From an uncultured Amylibacter sp. (GTDB lineage Bacteria; Pseudomonadota; Alphaproteobacteria; Rhodobacterales; Rhodobacteraceae): DNA of 64,000 nucleotides. Under the pieces are notes generated by a model. It was not told the DNA's origin and ran no database searches. It saw only the letters and a list, made by a program, of their open reading frames with translations. The stretch is from positions 1,261,747 through 1,325,746 of the forward strand of contig CANMGS010000001.1 of NCBI GenBank assembly GCA_947497475.1. The letters are read 5' to 3'. Made by a program: the position numbers and the translations under genes. Shown here one piece after another: positions 17,180-26,882 of the stretch. Each line of letters starts with the position of its first letter. Positions within the stretch are counted from its first letter, which is position 1.

Positions 17180-20100
17180 ATGCTATCAGAACTACTCTCA
17201 AGTTTACGTGCACGTCTATTGACGTCATCTACGCTTGCACAAGAAACGGCCCGTGATGGCCAAACCCTTACGAACGGTTTTTTCCAAAGTACAGTGGTCG
17301 ACAATACACCAGCTTTCGTGCTGGATAATGACTTCGCGCGCTTGTTAAACTTTGGTCAAATCGAAACAAACAATGCAGCTGCAGCAGTCGCTGTATCTGG
17401 TGAAGATGCACAAGTCTTCAATTTTCGCACAGGAACAATCGACGCAAATTCCGGTCCTGATGCTTTGGCAACAGGTATCCAAGTAACTGGCAGCGCAAGC
17501 ATCCGCAACTTTGGCGACATTGCTGGTGATTTTAACGGTGTACAATTTGCAGGCGCGGGCAGTTCTGGCCAACTTGACAACTTCCGTGGTGGCGTAATTT
17601 CGTCTGACAGTCGCGCAGTTGATATCCAAGGTGAAGGCGTAAGCGTTCGTAACTTTGGTGATATTGTTGGTACTGGTGATCAACGCAACGGCACTATTTA
17701 TACAAACAGCACTGCAGAAGATACATCAATTAGCAACTTCTCTGGCGCAACAATCGATGCGGGCGAAGGCAACAACGGCGCAGGTATCTCGTTGCAAGTA
17801 GGTGACGAAGCTGGCGATGTGGTATCAAATACAATTTTCAATGGTTTAGGCGCAACTATCCAAGGTCGTGGTCAAGAAGCGTCTAATACACCTGGTGCAG
17901 GTGATGGTATTCGCATCAACAACGGTGCAGAAGGCACAGTATCAGATACAGACATCGTAAACAGTGGCTTGATTTCATCAGAAAGTAACCAAGGTACTGC
18001 TGGCGGTATTCGTGTTGCAGATGGTGTTGCGGCTGATGGTCGTATTCTGAATACTTCAACAGGTACTATCGAAGGTGCGCGTAACGGTCTTTATATCGGT
18101 GATGCAGAACATGATCTTGATGTTTTAAACTTTGGTACAATCCAATCTGGCAGCCGTGCTGTGAATATTGATGGTTCTGGTGTTGATATTATCAATGGTG
18201 GAAATATTCTTGGTACTGGTGATCAACGTAATGGCACAATCTATGCTGATGACACTGCGAGTGATTTTTCAATCAACAACCTTGCAAATGGCGTCGTTGA
18301 TGCGGGCGAAGGTAACGACGGTGCAGGTATTTCGCTTTCATTAGCGGAAGACGGTAATGGCGAAGTTGAAATTACAAACGCTGGTCAAATATCGGGTCGT
18401 GGACAAGCGTCTGCTGCTGCAGGCACAGCTGGTGATGGTATCCGCCTAGAAGGTGTTCGTGGTGAAGCTGGTTTTGCTGCCGCACTTTTCACAGGCTCAA
18501 TTGCCAATGCTGGTACAGTAACATCAGATAGTGCGCAGGGCACGACTGGTGCGTTCCGTGCTGTTAATGGTGTGAACTTCCAGGGTGAACTGGTCAACGA
18601 AGAAGGCGGCACATTTGCTGGTGTTCAAAACGGTGTTTACTTTGGCACAGGCGACCATTCAGGCGGTTCTTTTGTTAACCGTGGCACAGTTTCATCTGAT
18701 AGTCGTGCGCTGAACATTGATGGCGAAGGCCTAGATGTAACTAACGCAGGCACAATTATCGGTACTGGCAACCAACGTAACGGTACAGTTTATGCAGATG
18801 GTACTGCTGACAATTATACATTCACCAACACTGAAACAGGCATCGTAGATGCAGGTGAAGGTAACAATGGTTCTGGTGTATCATTACAAACTGGTGATGC
18901 TGATGGTGACATCGTTTCAGCAGCTATATTCAATGAAGGTACAATCCAAGGTCGCGGTGATGCAACTGAAGGCAATCAGGTTGGTGACGGCTTACGTTTG
19001 TTCAGCAATTTTGATGATGCGGGCTTTGCTGGTTTGGTCGAAAATGACGGCCTGATTGCAGGTTCTGAAGACAGTGACGCTGCTGCAGGTATCCGTATTG
19101 ACGGTGGTTTGAACCTATTGGGCGCAATCGTCAACGAAGGTGAAATTCGCGGTAATGTAAATGCTATTGATGCTACAGAGGCTGGCACGGTCACTTTCGT
19201 CAATGATGATGACGGCGTTGTGAATGGTAATGTATTACTAGGTGATGCCGACGATATCGTTGTTGACCTTGGTGAAATTAACGGTGTTCTTGACGGTGGT
19301 GCAGGCGATGATGTTTTGATCGCTGGCGAAGGCGATAATGTAATCGTTGGTGGCCTAGGTAACGACTTTATCGAAGGTGGGGAAGGCGTTGATACAGCTG
19401 ATTTCTCTGATCTTGATGTCGCAGTTACAGTTAATCTTGGTCCAAATGGAAATGGCACTGCAACACGTGACACTGGTTTCACTGTTAGTGTGACAGATCA
19501 GGTTGTTTCTAACCCGGCTCAGTTTGGCTCAAACATCCAAGACGGTGCTGACTTTGTAGAAGAAGCTGTTGCTGGCAACCTTTACTTCAATGTTCACACA
19601 TCTGATTTCATCGGTGGTGAGATACGAGGACAGCTGGAAGTTGTAAGCGATACTGGCGTAGGTCATAGTCGTGTTATCGAATTGGCTGGATCACTTGATG
19701 CTGCTCAAGAGCCTGGCCCAACATCTGACAGTGAAGCTACAGGCGAAGCAACTGTAACCATTTCTTTCAATGAAGCGGGTGAAGTACTTTATTCATCTGA
19801 ATTGACAGTTGTTGGTCTGAACGAAGCTGACCTACAATCACCAATCCCTGGTGTTGTATCACCAATCCACCTTCACAACGCTCCAGCAGGTCAAAATGGC
19901 CCAGTAGTTCAGGATGTTGTTGTTGATGCAGGTACTGGATTGGATGTCATTGATGAGTTCACTCTTGGTAGCCAGTCTGGTTTCGAAGTTAATGTGAATA
20001 ATCAAGTTGTTGATACACCTGATCAGTTTGGATCACAGATCGAAGATGGTGCTGACTTTGTAGAAGAAGCTGTTGCTGGCAACCTTTACTTCAATATCCA

Positions 20101-20893
20101 TACGGCTGAATTCCCAGGCGGTGAAATCCGTGGGCAGCTGCTGTTGGAAAGCGATGTGACAGAAGATGGTATCCGTACAATTGAATTGAGCGGTGGTCTT
20201 GATGCAAGTCAAGAACCTGGCCCAACATCTGATAGTGATGCAACAGGTGAAGGTTCTCTAACAATCACACAAAACATCTATACAGGTGAAGTGTCATATT
20301 CGAGTGAACTGAGCGTTCTGGGTATTGATGAAGCTGGCTTGCTAACGCCAATTCCTGGTGTTGTATCTGCAATCCACTTGCACAATGCACCTGCTGGTCA
20401 AAATGGTCCAGTTGTTCAGGATACTTTGGTTGACGCTGGTGGTACATTGGATGTTGAAGCACCAATCTCTAACACAGGTCTTGTTAATGAAGATGTGTTC
20501 GAAAATGCAATCGAAACTGACGTACTAAGCTCAATCGAGAATGTGATTGGCTCTGACGATGGTGATGTAATCATCGGTAGTGATTTCGAAAACTTCCTTG
20601 CAGGCGCTGAAGGTGATGACCTTATCGACGGTGCAGGTGGTGATGACATCTTATCTGGTGGTGAGGGCGTTGATACGTTCAGGTTCTCTTCTGAAAACGG
20701 CAACGATGTTGTCACAGACTTTGAATTGGGTGTGGATCTTATTCAACTGTCTGATTTCGGACCGGATTTCGATCTGTCGGATAGTATTTCACAAGATGGG
20801 CAAGACGCCGTTCTATCGTTCTCGGGTGATAACTCTGTTCGCTTTGAAGGCATCGACGCATCGCAAATCACAGAAGACGATTTCGTTGCATAA
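17180..20893 (+). CDS. Large secreted repeat/CHRD/RTX protein, type I secretion substrate
   Basis: This 1237-residue acidic protein has no Sec signal. Residues about 1-690 are beta-solenoid-like repeats with a period of about 182 residues (GTGDQRNGTIY recurs at about bases 17668, 18212 and 18761). Glycine/aspartate RTX calcium-binding nonapeptides follow at about 702-743 (GGAGDDVL, GGLGNDFIEGGEG). Two CHRD domains are at about 767-923 and 933-1092, sharing the segment ADFVEEAVAGNLYFN; the repeat period is 504 bases. A second RTX block is at about 1132-1180. The C-terminus (RFEGIDASQITEDDFVA) is typical of an uncleaved type I secretion signal. The exporter genes follow directly. It is likely a surface or extracellular adhesin or matrix protein. 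Confidence 0.85.
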   Translation: MLSELLSSLRARLLTSSTLAQETARDGQTLTNGFFQSTVVDNTPAFVLDNDFARLLNFGQIETNNAAAAVAVSGEDAQVFNFRTGTIDANSGPDALATGIQVTGSASIRNFGDIAGDFNGVQFAGAGSSGQLDNFRGGVISSDSRAVDIQGEGVSVRNFGDIVGTGDQRNGTIYTNSTAEDTSISNFSGATIDAGEGNNGAGISLQVGDEAGDVVSNTIFNGLGATIQGRGQEASNTPGAGDGIRINNGAEGTVSDTDIVNSGLISSESNQGTAGGIRVADGVAADGRILNTSTGTIEGARNGLYIGDAEHDLDVLNFGTIQSGSRAVNIDGSGVDIINGGNILGTGDQRNGTIYADDTASDFSINNLANGVVDAGEGNDGAGISLSLAEDGNGEVEITNAGQISGRGQASAAAGTAGDGIRLEGVRGEAGFAAALFTGSIANAGTVTSDSAQGTTGAFRAVNGVNFQGELVNEEGGTFAGVQNGVYFGTGDHSGGSFVNRGTVSSDSRALNIDGEGLDVTNAGTIIGTGNQRNGTVYADGTADNYTFTNTETGIVDAGEGNNGSGVSLQTGDADGDIVSAAIFNEGTIQGRGDATEGNQVGDGLRLFSNFDDAGFAGLVENDGLIAGSEDSDAAAGIRIDGGLNLLGAIVNEGEIRGNVNAIDATEAGTVTFVNDDDGVVNGNVLLGDADDIVVDLGEINGVLDGGAGDDVLIAGEGDNVIVGGLGNDFIEGGEGVDTADFSDLDVAVTVNLGPNGNGTATRDTGFTVSVTDQVVSNPAQFGSNIQDGADFVEEAVAGNLYFNVHTSDFIGGEIRGQLEVVSDTGVGHSRVIELAGSLDAAQEPGPTSDSEATGEATVTISFNEAGEVLYSSELTVVGLNEADLQSPIPGVVSPIHLHNAPAGQNGPVVQDVVVDAGTGLDVIDEFTLGSQSGFEVNVNNQVVDTPDQFGSQIEDGADFVEEAVAGNLYFNIHTAEFPGGEIRGQLLLESDVTEDGIRTIELSGGLDASQEPGPTSDSDATGEGSLTITQNIYTGEVSYSSELSVLGIDEAGLLTPIPGVVSAIHLHNAPAGQNGPVVQDTLVDAGGTLDVEAPISNTGLVNEDVFENAIETDVLSSIENVIGSDDGDVIIGSDFENFLAGAEGDDLIDGAGGDDILSGGEGVDTFRFSSENGNDVVTDFELGVDLIQLSDFGPDFDLSDSISQDGQDAVLSFSGDNSVRFEGIDASQITEDDFVA

Positions 20894-20902
20894 AACTGAC
20901 CC

Positions 20903-20935
20903 ATAGGGTGGCGGAACTATTCGCCACCCTATTTT
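20903..20935 (+). terminator. Strong hairpin with T-run between the RTX gene and its exporter
   Basis: ATAGGGTGGCG pairs with CGCCACCCTAT around an 8-base loop and is followed by TTTT. It starts 10 bases after the RTX stop, so it should terminate most transcripts and leave the exporter expressed at a lower level. Confidence 0.8.
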
Positions 20936-20954
20936 CCAAATGAGAGATAGATCA

Positions 20955-22703
20955 ATGTTACATAGACCTTCACCTGTAAAACTAGCTTGGGGCACATTGC
21001 GCAAAGGCTTTGGCGCAGTTGCTTTTTTCAGTCTTTTTTTAAACCTTCTTATGCTTGCTGGTCCACTTTACATGCTGCAGGTTTATGATCGGGTTTTAAC
21101 AAGTCAAAATGTGGACACATTGATTGCACTGACATTACTTTTAGGCGGTGTTTTTGTTGTAACTGGCTTACTAGATTTGATGCGTACACGTATTTTAAAT
21201 AGACTTGGTGCGAAATTTGAAATCTCAGTTGGTGAACCAATTCTGCGTTCCGCTATGAGACGCAATGTTCAGGGGAAATCTACTGCTGGCGAAAATCCAG
21301 TTGATGATATTAACGGTTTCCGTGACTTTGTATCTGGTAGCGCTTTAATCGCATTTTTTGATGCCCCATGGATCCCCGTTTATCTTTTTGTTCTATACGC
21401 ATTGCACCCATACCTTGGTTTTTTGGGGTTAGCAGGCGCAATATTCTTAACGATCTTAGCTCTTATAAATAACGCTAGATCGCACAACTTGATGCAACAA
21501 GCATCCGAAGCACGCGGCCGATCTGACGCTTTATTTCGGACAAGCGAACGTAATGCGGAACTTGCCCATGCTATGGGAATGAAAGCTGATTTAGCACGGC
21601 GTTGGAATGCGCTGCAGAATCAAGCCCAAGTTTATAAGACACAAGTCAGCGACCGTATTGCTACTTTCACAGTTCTATCCAAAACAATCCGCATGGCGCT
21701 TCAATCTGCAATGTTAGGACTTGGTGCTGCATTAGCAATTTCTGGTGAAACGACCGCAGGTGTAATGATTGCTGCGACCATCGTACTTGCGCGAGCATTA
21801 GCGCCTATTGATCAATTGATCGGACAATGGCGTACCTTTCTTGCCGCTCGCGGTTCTTATAAAAAAATCTACGCTTTATCTATGGAGTTTCCAGAAGATG
21901 AACAAACAATCACATTGCCAAAACCTTCTGTCTCTTTGAAGGCCAGTATTCTTCAAGCAGGTCCACCTCTTGCACAGAATGCAACTCTTTCTGGAATTGA
22001 TTTCTCATTAAACGCAGGGGATGTTGTCGCTGTTATTGGACCAAGTGGTTCTGGCAAATCAACCTTAGCCAAAATGATTGCAGGCATTTGGGCACCTCAA
22101 CGTGGCGATGTAAAACTTGATGGCAATCCAATGTCAAAATGGAATGCCGATGAGCTCGGTCAAATGATCGGTTATTTACCACAAGATGTAGAGCTTTTTG
22201 ATGGGACAATTCGAGAAAACATTGCGCGGTTTTCAACGGAAATTGACGATGCAAAAGTAATCAAAGCAGCATTAGCGGCTGATGTGCATGAAATGATCAG
22301 TAACTTGAAAGATGGCTATGAAACCAGAGTTGGCAATGGTTTCCATCTATCTGGAGGACAACGCCAGCGGCTTGCACTGGCACGCGCTCTTTATAATGAT
22401 CCATTTGTTTTAGTATTAGATGAACCTAATTCTGATCTGGATACAACTGGCGAGCTGGCTTTGCGCAACGCGATTCAAACTGCGAAAGCACAAGGAACGA
22501 TGGTGATTGTGATGACACACCGGCCAAGCACATTACAGGCTGTAGATAAGGTGCTTATCCTTAACAATGGTCGACAAACAGGCTTTGGCGATAAAGAAGA
22601 AATTTTGCGCTCAAGTAAGCGCAATGTTTTGCAGAGCAATGAAAAGCAAAAGCTTACCTCAACACAAACAGAACAAACGACTGCTAAAGGAGTAGCACAG
22701 TGA
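20955..22703 (+). CDS. Type I secretion system ABC transporter (permease/ATPase)
   Basis: This 582-residue half-transporter of the PrtD/LapB-like class has six N-terminal transmembrane helices (within about residues 15-290) and a C-terminal ATPase: Walker A GPSGSGKST, signature LSGGQRQRLALARAL, and Walker B VLVLDEPNSDLD. It has no C39 peptidase-like N-terminal domain, as expected for exporters of RTX proteins. I chose ATG 20955 (MLHRPSPVKLAWG) over ATG 20940 because only the former has a purine-rich GAGAGA upstream. The stop overlaps the membrane fusion gene by 4 bases. No TolC-like outer membrane gene is nearby. Confidence 0.92.
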   Translation: MLHRPSPVKLAWGTLRKGFGAVAFFSLFLNLLMLAGPLYMLQVYDRVLTSQNVDTLIALTLLLGGVFVVTGLLDLMRTRILNRLGAKFEISVGEPILRSAMRRNVQGKSTAGENPVDDINGFRDFVSGSALIAFFDAPWIPVYLFVLYALHPYLGFLGLAGAIFLTILALINNARSHNLMQQASEARGRSDALFRTSERNAELAHAMGMKADLARRWNALQNQAQVYKTQVSDRIATFTVLSKTIRMALQSAMLGLGAALAISGETTAGVMIAATIVLARALAPIDQLIGQWRTFLAARGSYKKIYALSMEFPEDEQTITLPKPSVSLKASILQAGPPLAQNATLSGIDFSLNAGDVVAVIGPSGSGKSTLAKMIAGIWAPQRGDVKLDGNPMSKWNADELGQMIGYLPQDVELFDGTIRENIARFSTEIDDAKVIKAALAADVHEMISNLKDGYETRVGNGFHLSGGQRQRLALARALYNDPFVLVLDEPNSDLDTTGELALRNAIQTAKAQGTMVIVMTHRPSTLQAVDKVLILNNGRQTGFGDKEEILRSSKRNVLQSNEKQKLTSTQTEQTTAKGVAQ

Positions 22704-24070
22704 CACATTTAGTTCCCAATCCTAAAAGCCAAGATGTTTTGCATCTAGATGCATCACTTGCAATTCCGCATCAATCGTCAGAGCCACGCATCCGATCTTA
22801 TTTTATATTTGGTTTGCTTATACTTGGGTTTTTCTTTGGTGGTGCTTTCTATTGGGCTGTATCATCGAAACTTGACGGTGCAGTCGTTGCCCCGGCTTCC
22901 TTTGTAGTGGAAGGCAATCGTAAGACTGTCGAGCACCTAGAAGGCGGGATCGTAAGTAATATTCTTGTTTCTGAAGGTGATTATGTAGAGGTAGGGCAAA
23001 TTCTTATAGAGCTTGATAGCAGCGAAATCGATGTTGATTTGAATGTTCTTGAGAGCCAGTTGATCGATTTAAGTATCCGGCATGCACGTTTGGAAGCTCA
23101 AATTAATGGGCAAGCTACGTTCTATGCCGATGATGTAATATCAGGGTTAATAAAATCTATTGAAGGCTCTGATTGGGGCCCAGCATATGGAACGCAAAAA
23201 CACTTGTTTGACACCGAAGCACGCGCACGTAAGGCCGAAGTCGATATCATGCAAGCGCGTATAAAAAACTTAAATGCGCAAATTTTAGGGATCACGGATC
23301 AATTAAGTGCCAATGAACGGCAATTGGAAATCACACGAACGGAGTTGGGTAATCTTGATAAGTTACTTGAGAAAGGTTTAGTCGCGGCTTCGCGTGTGAA
23401 CACACGTAGAATTGAAATTGAACGTTTAAATGCGGCAGGCTCTCTTTTAAAGACCCAGAAAATCCAAGCGCAGAACCAAATTGATGAGCTGCAACTTACG
23501 GCATTAAGCCAAGCTAATCTAAGGGAAGAAGCGCTGGCAGTAGAGATTGCAAATGTTAAGTTACAATTGGCCTCTGTGGAGCCACAATTTAATGGTGTAA
23601 GAGAACGGCAAAAACGAATTAAAGTATCTGCACCCGCAAGCGGTCGTGTTGTTGGTATGACGATCTTTACGACTGGTGGTGTTGTTCGCCCTGGTGCACC
23701 AATTTTGGATATTGTGCCAGAGGACGAAACCTTAATAGTTGAAGCACGGATTAATACGGCGGACATTGAAAAATTGCGCATTGGTCAAGAGACACGTGTG
23801 CGTTTGTCCGCCTTTGATCAGGGGGATGTCCCAGAGGCCAGCGGTAAAATCTTTGATATTTCTGCTGATAGTTTGGAGGATAATCGATCTGGTGAAGAAT
23901 ACTATGTAGCGCGTGTGAAGCTTGATGCGGATCAATCAGATATTGTTTATGGATTGAAGCTTTTACCAGGCATGCCAGCGGATCTATTTGTGAACACAGG
24001 GGAACGGACTGCAATTAGTTATTTGACGAAACCTTTAAGTGAACGCCTTGCGCGTACTTTTATCGAATAG
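22700..24070 (+). CDS. Type I secretion membrane fusion protein (HlyD family)
   Basis: This 456-residue periplasmic adaptor has one N-terminal transmembrane anchor (about residues 33-55), a biotinyl/lipoyl-like half-domain (VVAPASFVVEGNRKTVEHLEGG and LEGGIVSNILVSEGDYV), a long coiled-coil hairpin (about 115-300), and the C-terminal beta-barrel PASGRVVGMTIFTTGGVV, then LPGMPADLFVNTGERT. It bridges the ABC exporter to a TolC-type channel. Its GTG start overlaps the exporter stop (GTGA), which shows coupling. The product exported is presumably the RTX/CHRD protein encoded upstream. Confidence 0.92.
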   Translation: MTHLVPNPKSQDVLHLDASLAIPHQSSEPRIRSYFIFGLLILGFFFGGAFYWAVSSKLDGAVVAPASFVVEGNRKTVEHLEGGIVSNILVSEGDYVEVGQILIELDSSEIDVDLNVLESQLIDLSIRHARLEAQINGQATFYADDVISGLIKSIEGSDWGPAYGTQKHLFDTEARARKAEVDIMQARIKNLNAQILGITDQLSANERQLEITRTELGNLDKLLEKGLVAASRVNTRRIEIERLNAAGSLLKTQKIQAQNQIDELQLTALSQANLREEALAVEIANVKLQLASVEPQFNGVRERQKRIKVSAPASGRVVGMTIFTTGGVVRPGAPILDIVPEDETLIVEARINTADIEKLRIGQETRVRLSAFDQGDVPEASGKIFDISADSLEDNRSGEEYYVARVKLDADQSDIVYGLKLLPGMPADLFVNTGERTAISYLTKPLSERLARTFIE

Positions 24071-24093
24071 GGAGTGAATATTTATTTTAGAAG

Positions 24094-24132
24094 CATCTGC
24101 TGCGTTGTAAAAGCAGATGTCAAAAATTTTCT
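24094..24132 (+). terminator. Terminator of the type I secretion operon
   Basis: CATCTGCT and AGCAGATG form an 8 bp stem with a 10-base loop, followed by an A/T-rich tract including TTTTCTTTTC. It begins 24 bases after the fusion-protein stop. Confidence 0.65.
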
Positions 24133-24468
24133 TTTCAAGGGAAAACAAAAAGGCAAAATGTTCTGGCTCTTTATATTTTCGAGATACCTATCTTCATTCA
24201 CTAACTTTGAAGGGTCTGGGCTCTTGTTTTATGCATTGAAAGGTCAGTTTCGCCATATGAAGGGTACATAGGTCGATATATTGTGTTGCTAAGACTGATC
24301 TAAAAACTAATTGTACGACCAAGCCTTATGGACACACAGGGCATCATCGATGAAGAGAAAGCTGTTTCATCTCTCGTGGCGTTTATGCCTGTGATATCCT
24401 GTTCACTGGAGCAGATTGGTTTCAATGGTACAACTAATTGTGTAATGCCACGCGAACTTCCTCGTGGT

Positions 24469-24480
24469 AACTGGCCAGTT
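24469..24480. promoter_or_regulatory. 12 bp palindrome upstream of the glycoamylase-like gene
   Basis: AACTGGCCAGTT is a perfect dyad, 25 bases before the ATG at 24506. It is a possible operator; no cognate regulator is identifiable. Confidence 0.35.
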
Positions 24481-24505
24481 CATTGATTCATAAAAAGAGC
24501 TGTTC

Positions 24506-25816
24506 ATGCTGCGTATATTCCTTTTTGTTCTACTTTCAGCAACCTCAGTAAAAGCGGATGTGATTGACGATTTCGTTGCTAGCCGCCTCCGAGACGCTGT
24601 CCTTGTTTACGATCAGGCTCTTCGCAACGCGGAAACGGGTCAATATCTAGATTCTCTTCGCTTAGACGAAAAAACTGGATCGCCAATTTCTTCTATCGCG
24701 GCGACGGGAATGGGGCTTATCAGTCTTGCTATCGGAGATGCGGCTGGCATAATCCCTGATGCAGAAACAAAAGCAGAAATTACACTTAAACATCTATTGG
24801 GTGTTGATCAAAGTACAGGCTTTCGCGTCGACCGTTCAGGGAGCGGTTGGTACCGTCATTGGTTCAACGTGAACACAGGAAAACCACCAAAAGGAAACAA
24901 AGATAAGTTTTCAACTATAGATACGGCAATTTTGGGTGCGGGAGCCGCAATACTTTCTAGTTATCTTCGCGACAAAGCTGCCAAGAGTAATATGCCTGTA
25001 CCAAAAGCTGCCCAACTTGCCCAAGAATTGGTTGCATCGATTAACTGGTCAACTGCGATACGCGATCCAAAACGGGGTTCGATTCATCTTGTGTTTTATG
25101 GCGCGGATGAACGCCCGACCAAAAACGTTGCGACCATACCCTTTGATGAATACGCGCTTTTACCTTGTATGGCGGCTGGCCACGAGGCGGCTCAAGGTCG
25201 TGAGGGTGTTGCCACCAAAGCTTGGCGTACGCATTTCGACATGGTCGATGATCTTCCAATGTCTGACTATGATGACCTGACGCTATTGGGTAAGCCAACT
25301 GGTAATGTTCCATCGCATTTCACGCACCAGTTTGCTTTTTATCTTTGTGGTGCCTACGCACGTGACCCAGCCTTTCTGGAGGAACTGAGGGAACTTCGAG
25401 AAGCAGATCGCCGTTGGTTTGCCAAGGAAGGCGCGCAACCTGGTCTTTGGGGGCTGGGTGCAGGATCTGAGGTTGTTTTTGACGAAGACGGGAAAGTTTT
25501 GAAATACCGTTATGGGGTGTCACGTTTGGGTAAGAACCCTAATGGAACTGCTTCCCCTGCTATCATGGCTGGTTTTTTACCCGTTGATTCTGCCGACGGA
25601 AAACAGGAGACATTAACCGAATTGAAGACCTTATGGAATGATGGATCATGTCGATATGAACATGAGGGTTTGGGTTTTTTGTGGCGCTGTTCCCCAAAGG
25701 ATACATCACTGCGGGTCAGACGTCTTGAAGCGATCGATTTTTCGACTTGGATGCTTGGGCTAGCTACGGCGCACCCAGAGATAGGTTTAGAATTTTTTCA
25801 GAGGCATGCGTTCTAA
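24506..25816 (+). CDS. Glycoamylase-like domain protein, exported
   Basis: This 436-residue protein has a Sec signal (residues 1-17, cleavage after VKA). The body resembles the glycoamylase-like family (PF10091 type), an alpha/alpha toroid: GWYRHWFNVNTG at about 114-125, FSTIDTAILGAGAAILS at about 137, and WGLGAGSE with NGTASPAIMAGFLPV in the C-terminal half. Relatives act on beta-glucans or polysaccharides in the cell envelope, but the catalytic residues are not defined here. It is next to a deacetylase and glycosyltransferase genes, which fits an envelope-polysaccharide role. Confidence 0.7.
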   Translation: MLRIFLFVLLSATSVKADVIDDFVASRLRDAVLVYDQALRNAETGQYLDSLRLDEKTGSPISSIAATGMGLISLAIGDAAGIIPDAETKAEITLKHLLGVDQSTGFRVDRSGSGWYRHWFNVNTGKPPKGNKDKFSTIDTAILGAGAAILSSYLRDKAAKSNMPVPKAAQLAQELVASINWSTAIRDPKRGSIHLVFYGADERPTKNVATIPFDEYALLPCMAAGHEAAQGREGVATKAWRTHFDMVDDLPMSDYDDLTLLGKPTGNVPSHFTHQFAFYLCGAYARDPAFLEELRELREADRRWFAKEGAQPGLWGLGAGSEVVFDEDGKVLKYRYGVSRLGKNPNGTASPAIMAGFLPVDSADGKQETLTELKTLWNDGSCRYEHEGLGFLWRCSPKDTSLRVRRLEAIDFSTWMLGLATAHPEIGLEFFQRHAF

Positions 25817-25862
25817 ACTCAAAGACTGCACTACTGTATGAGCAAAACTAAAATTAGGTTCT

Positions 25863-26711
25863 CTATCCCAATTCTACTTTTTGGTTGTGCATATCTTGCA
25901 AAAATTTCTTTGATGTCAGGTAAGCAAGTTCATCAGGCCTTCGATCTGCAATGGGGTCAAAAATAGACTGGTCACTGTGCTTTTTACTTCGTCCAGGATG
26001 ACACATTATCAGGGCGTTTTGATCCAACTTGCTGGCAGAACGCAGCCAAACCTGCATCATTTGTGCATAGTCCTGTTCCGAGGTAAAATCATTTACCCCA
26101 TAGAAAGTATCATTCGTTTTGATTGCATTTTTCAAAAGCATGGTTTTCAGGCGTCGTGATAATATTGATATAATCAAAGCACGTTTTATTGATTTTTTTG
26201 TTTTTATAATTTCTGAGAGTGGGAGGTTACAGGATCGCACCCATCCGTTCGGTTGTATGCTGGATTTGGCCTTTGATATAAGTGCTTCTCTAATGGTGGG
26301 CAGAATATGTGCATGTTGGTGTCCGTCAATGAAGTCAGGCAAGCGTCCGAAATTGTCTTTGAAAACGTCAACTTGTCGGTTGATTTGAGTTGAAATCTCA
26401 AGTTCGTCTAACTGTTTCAAATACGCAGATTTAATAAGTGATCCAATCGTTGGAAAATTCCCATCAAGTGCGAGGCTGGGCATATCGCCAATTGGAGCAT
26501 ATTCGGTAAAAGTTAAATGCAGCCCGATTTGCACAGAAATATTTGAAACTTTAGATGCCTTTAAAAGGACTGGAGCATTTTCGCTTAATGTTTCACCGAC
26601 ACTCATACAACTGACCGCATTTAGCCTACCTGTTTTGACCAGAGAGATGATGCCATTATCGACAGCTTGATGTAGGCCAAAATCATCTGCACAGAGGGTG
26701 AATTGTATCAT
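25863..26711 (-). CDS. ChbG/YdjC/HpnK-family carbohydrate deacetylase
   Basis: This 282-residue protein of the YdjC fold removes acetyl groups from sugars. The motifs are CADDFGL (Asp9/Asp10) at the N-terminus, GLHLT with His65, and DGHQHAH with His131, which together form the metal site of ChbG-like deacetylases. HpnK, a hopanoid-associated member, and ChbG, a chitooligosaccharide enzyme, are in this family, so the substrate is open. It is divergent from the GtrB-like gene, and the cluster suggests modification of a lipid-linked or surface sugar. Confidence 0.85.
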   Translation of the reverse strand: MIQFTLCADDFGLHQAVDNGIISLVKTGRLNAVSCMSVGETLSENAPVLLKASKVSNISVQIGLHLTFTEYAPIGDMPSLALDGNFPTIGSLIKSAYLKQLDELEISTQINRQVDVFKDNFGRLPDFIDGHQHAHILPTIREALISKAKSSIQPNGWVRSCNLPLSEIIKTKKSIKRALIISILSRRLKTMLLKNAIKTNDTFYGVNDFTSEQDYAQMMQVWLRSASKLDQNALIMCHPGRSKKHSDQSIFDPIADRRPDELAYLTSKKFLQDMHNQKVELG

Positions 26712-26882
26712 TATTTCGAATTACCTGGCTAATTATCACATGATCTTGAGAATGTGTGTTCCCACAGCGCTCGACTCCCAATGCTCAGTCATCTATCTCT
26801 ATTTGCAATTCTTTATACGCAAATGGTGCGTTTACCAAGGTTAAACCTAACGACGAATAATCCATCCAAAGCAGAGATTTTG

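Larger units (their letters stand above)
24071..24505. other. 435-base spacer after the secretion operon
   Basis: It contains the terminator at 24094-24119, AT-rich DNA with a short stretch recalling the 10 kb repeat (TATGGACACA at 24328-24337), and a 12 bp palindrome at 24469-24480. A 52-codon frame runs 24328-24486, but it has no ribosome binding site and no recognised family. Confidence 0.5.

Noticed and set aside
17180-20893. Toxin or protease activity for the large RTX protein
   Set aside because: There is no visible protease, lipase or pore-forming motif, only repeats, CHRD domains and RTX blocks; an enzymatic toxin call is unsupported.
24074-24271. 65-residue frame after the secretion operon
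   Set aside because: It overlaps the terminator hairpin and has low-complexity aromatic composition; no start signal.
24300-24345. Possible fourth copy of the ~100 bp repeat
   Set aside because: Only the short core CTTATGGACACA matches; the rest does not align, so it is not counted as a copy.
24328-24486. 52-codon frame MDTQGIIDEEKAV...
   Set aside because: No ribosome binding site, no recognised family, and it covers a palindrome that is likelier to be regulatory.
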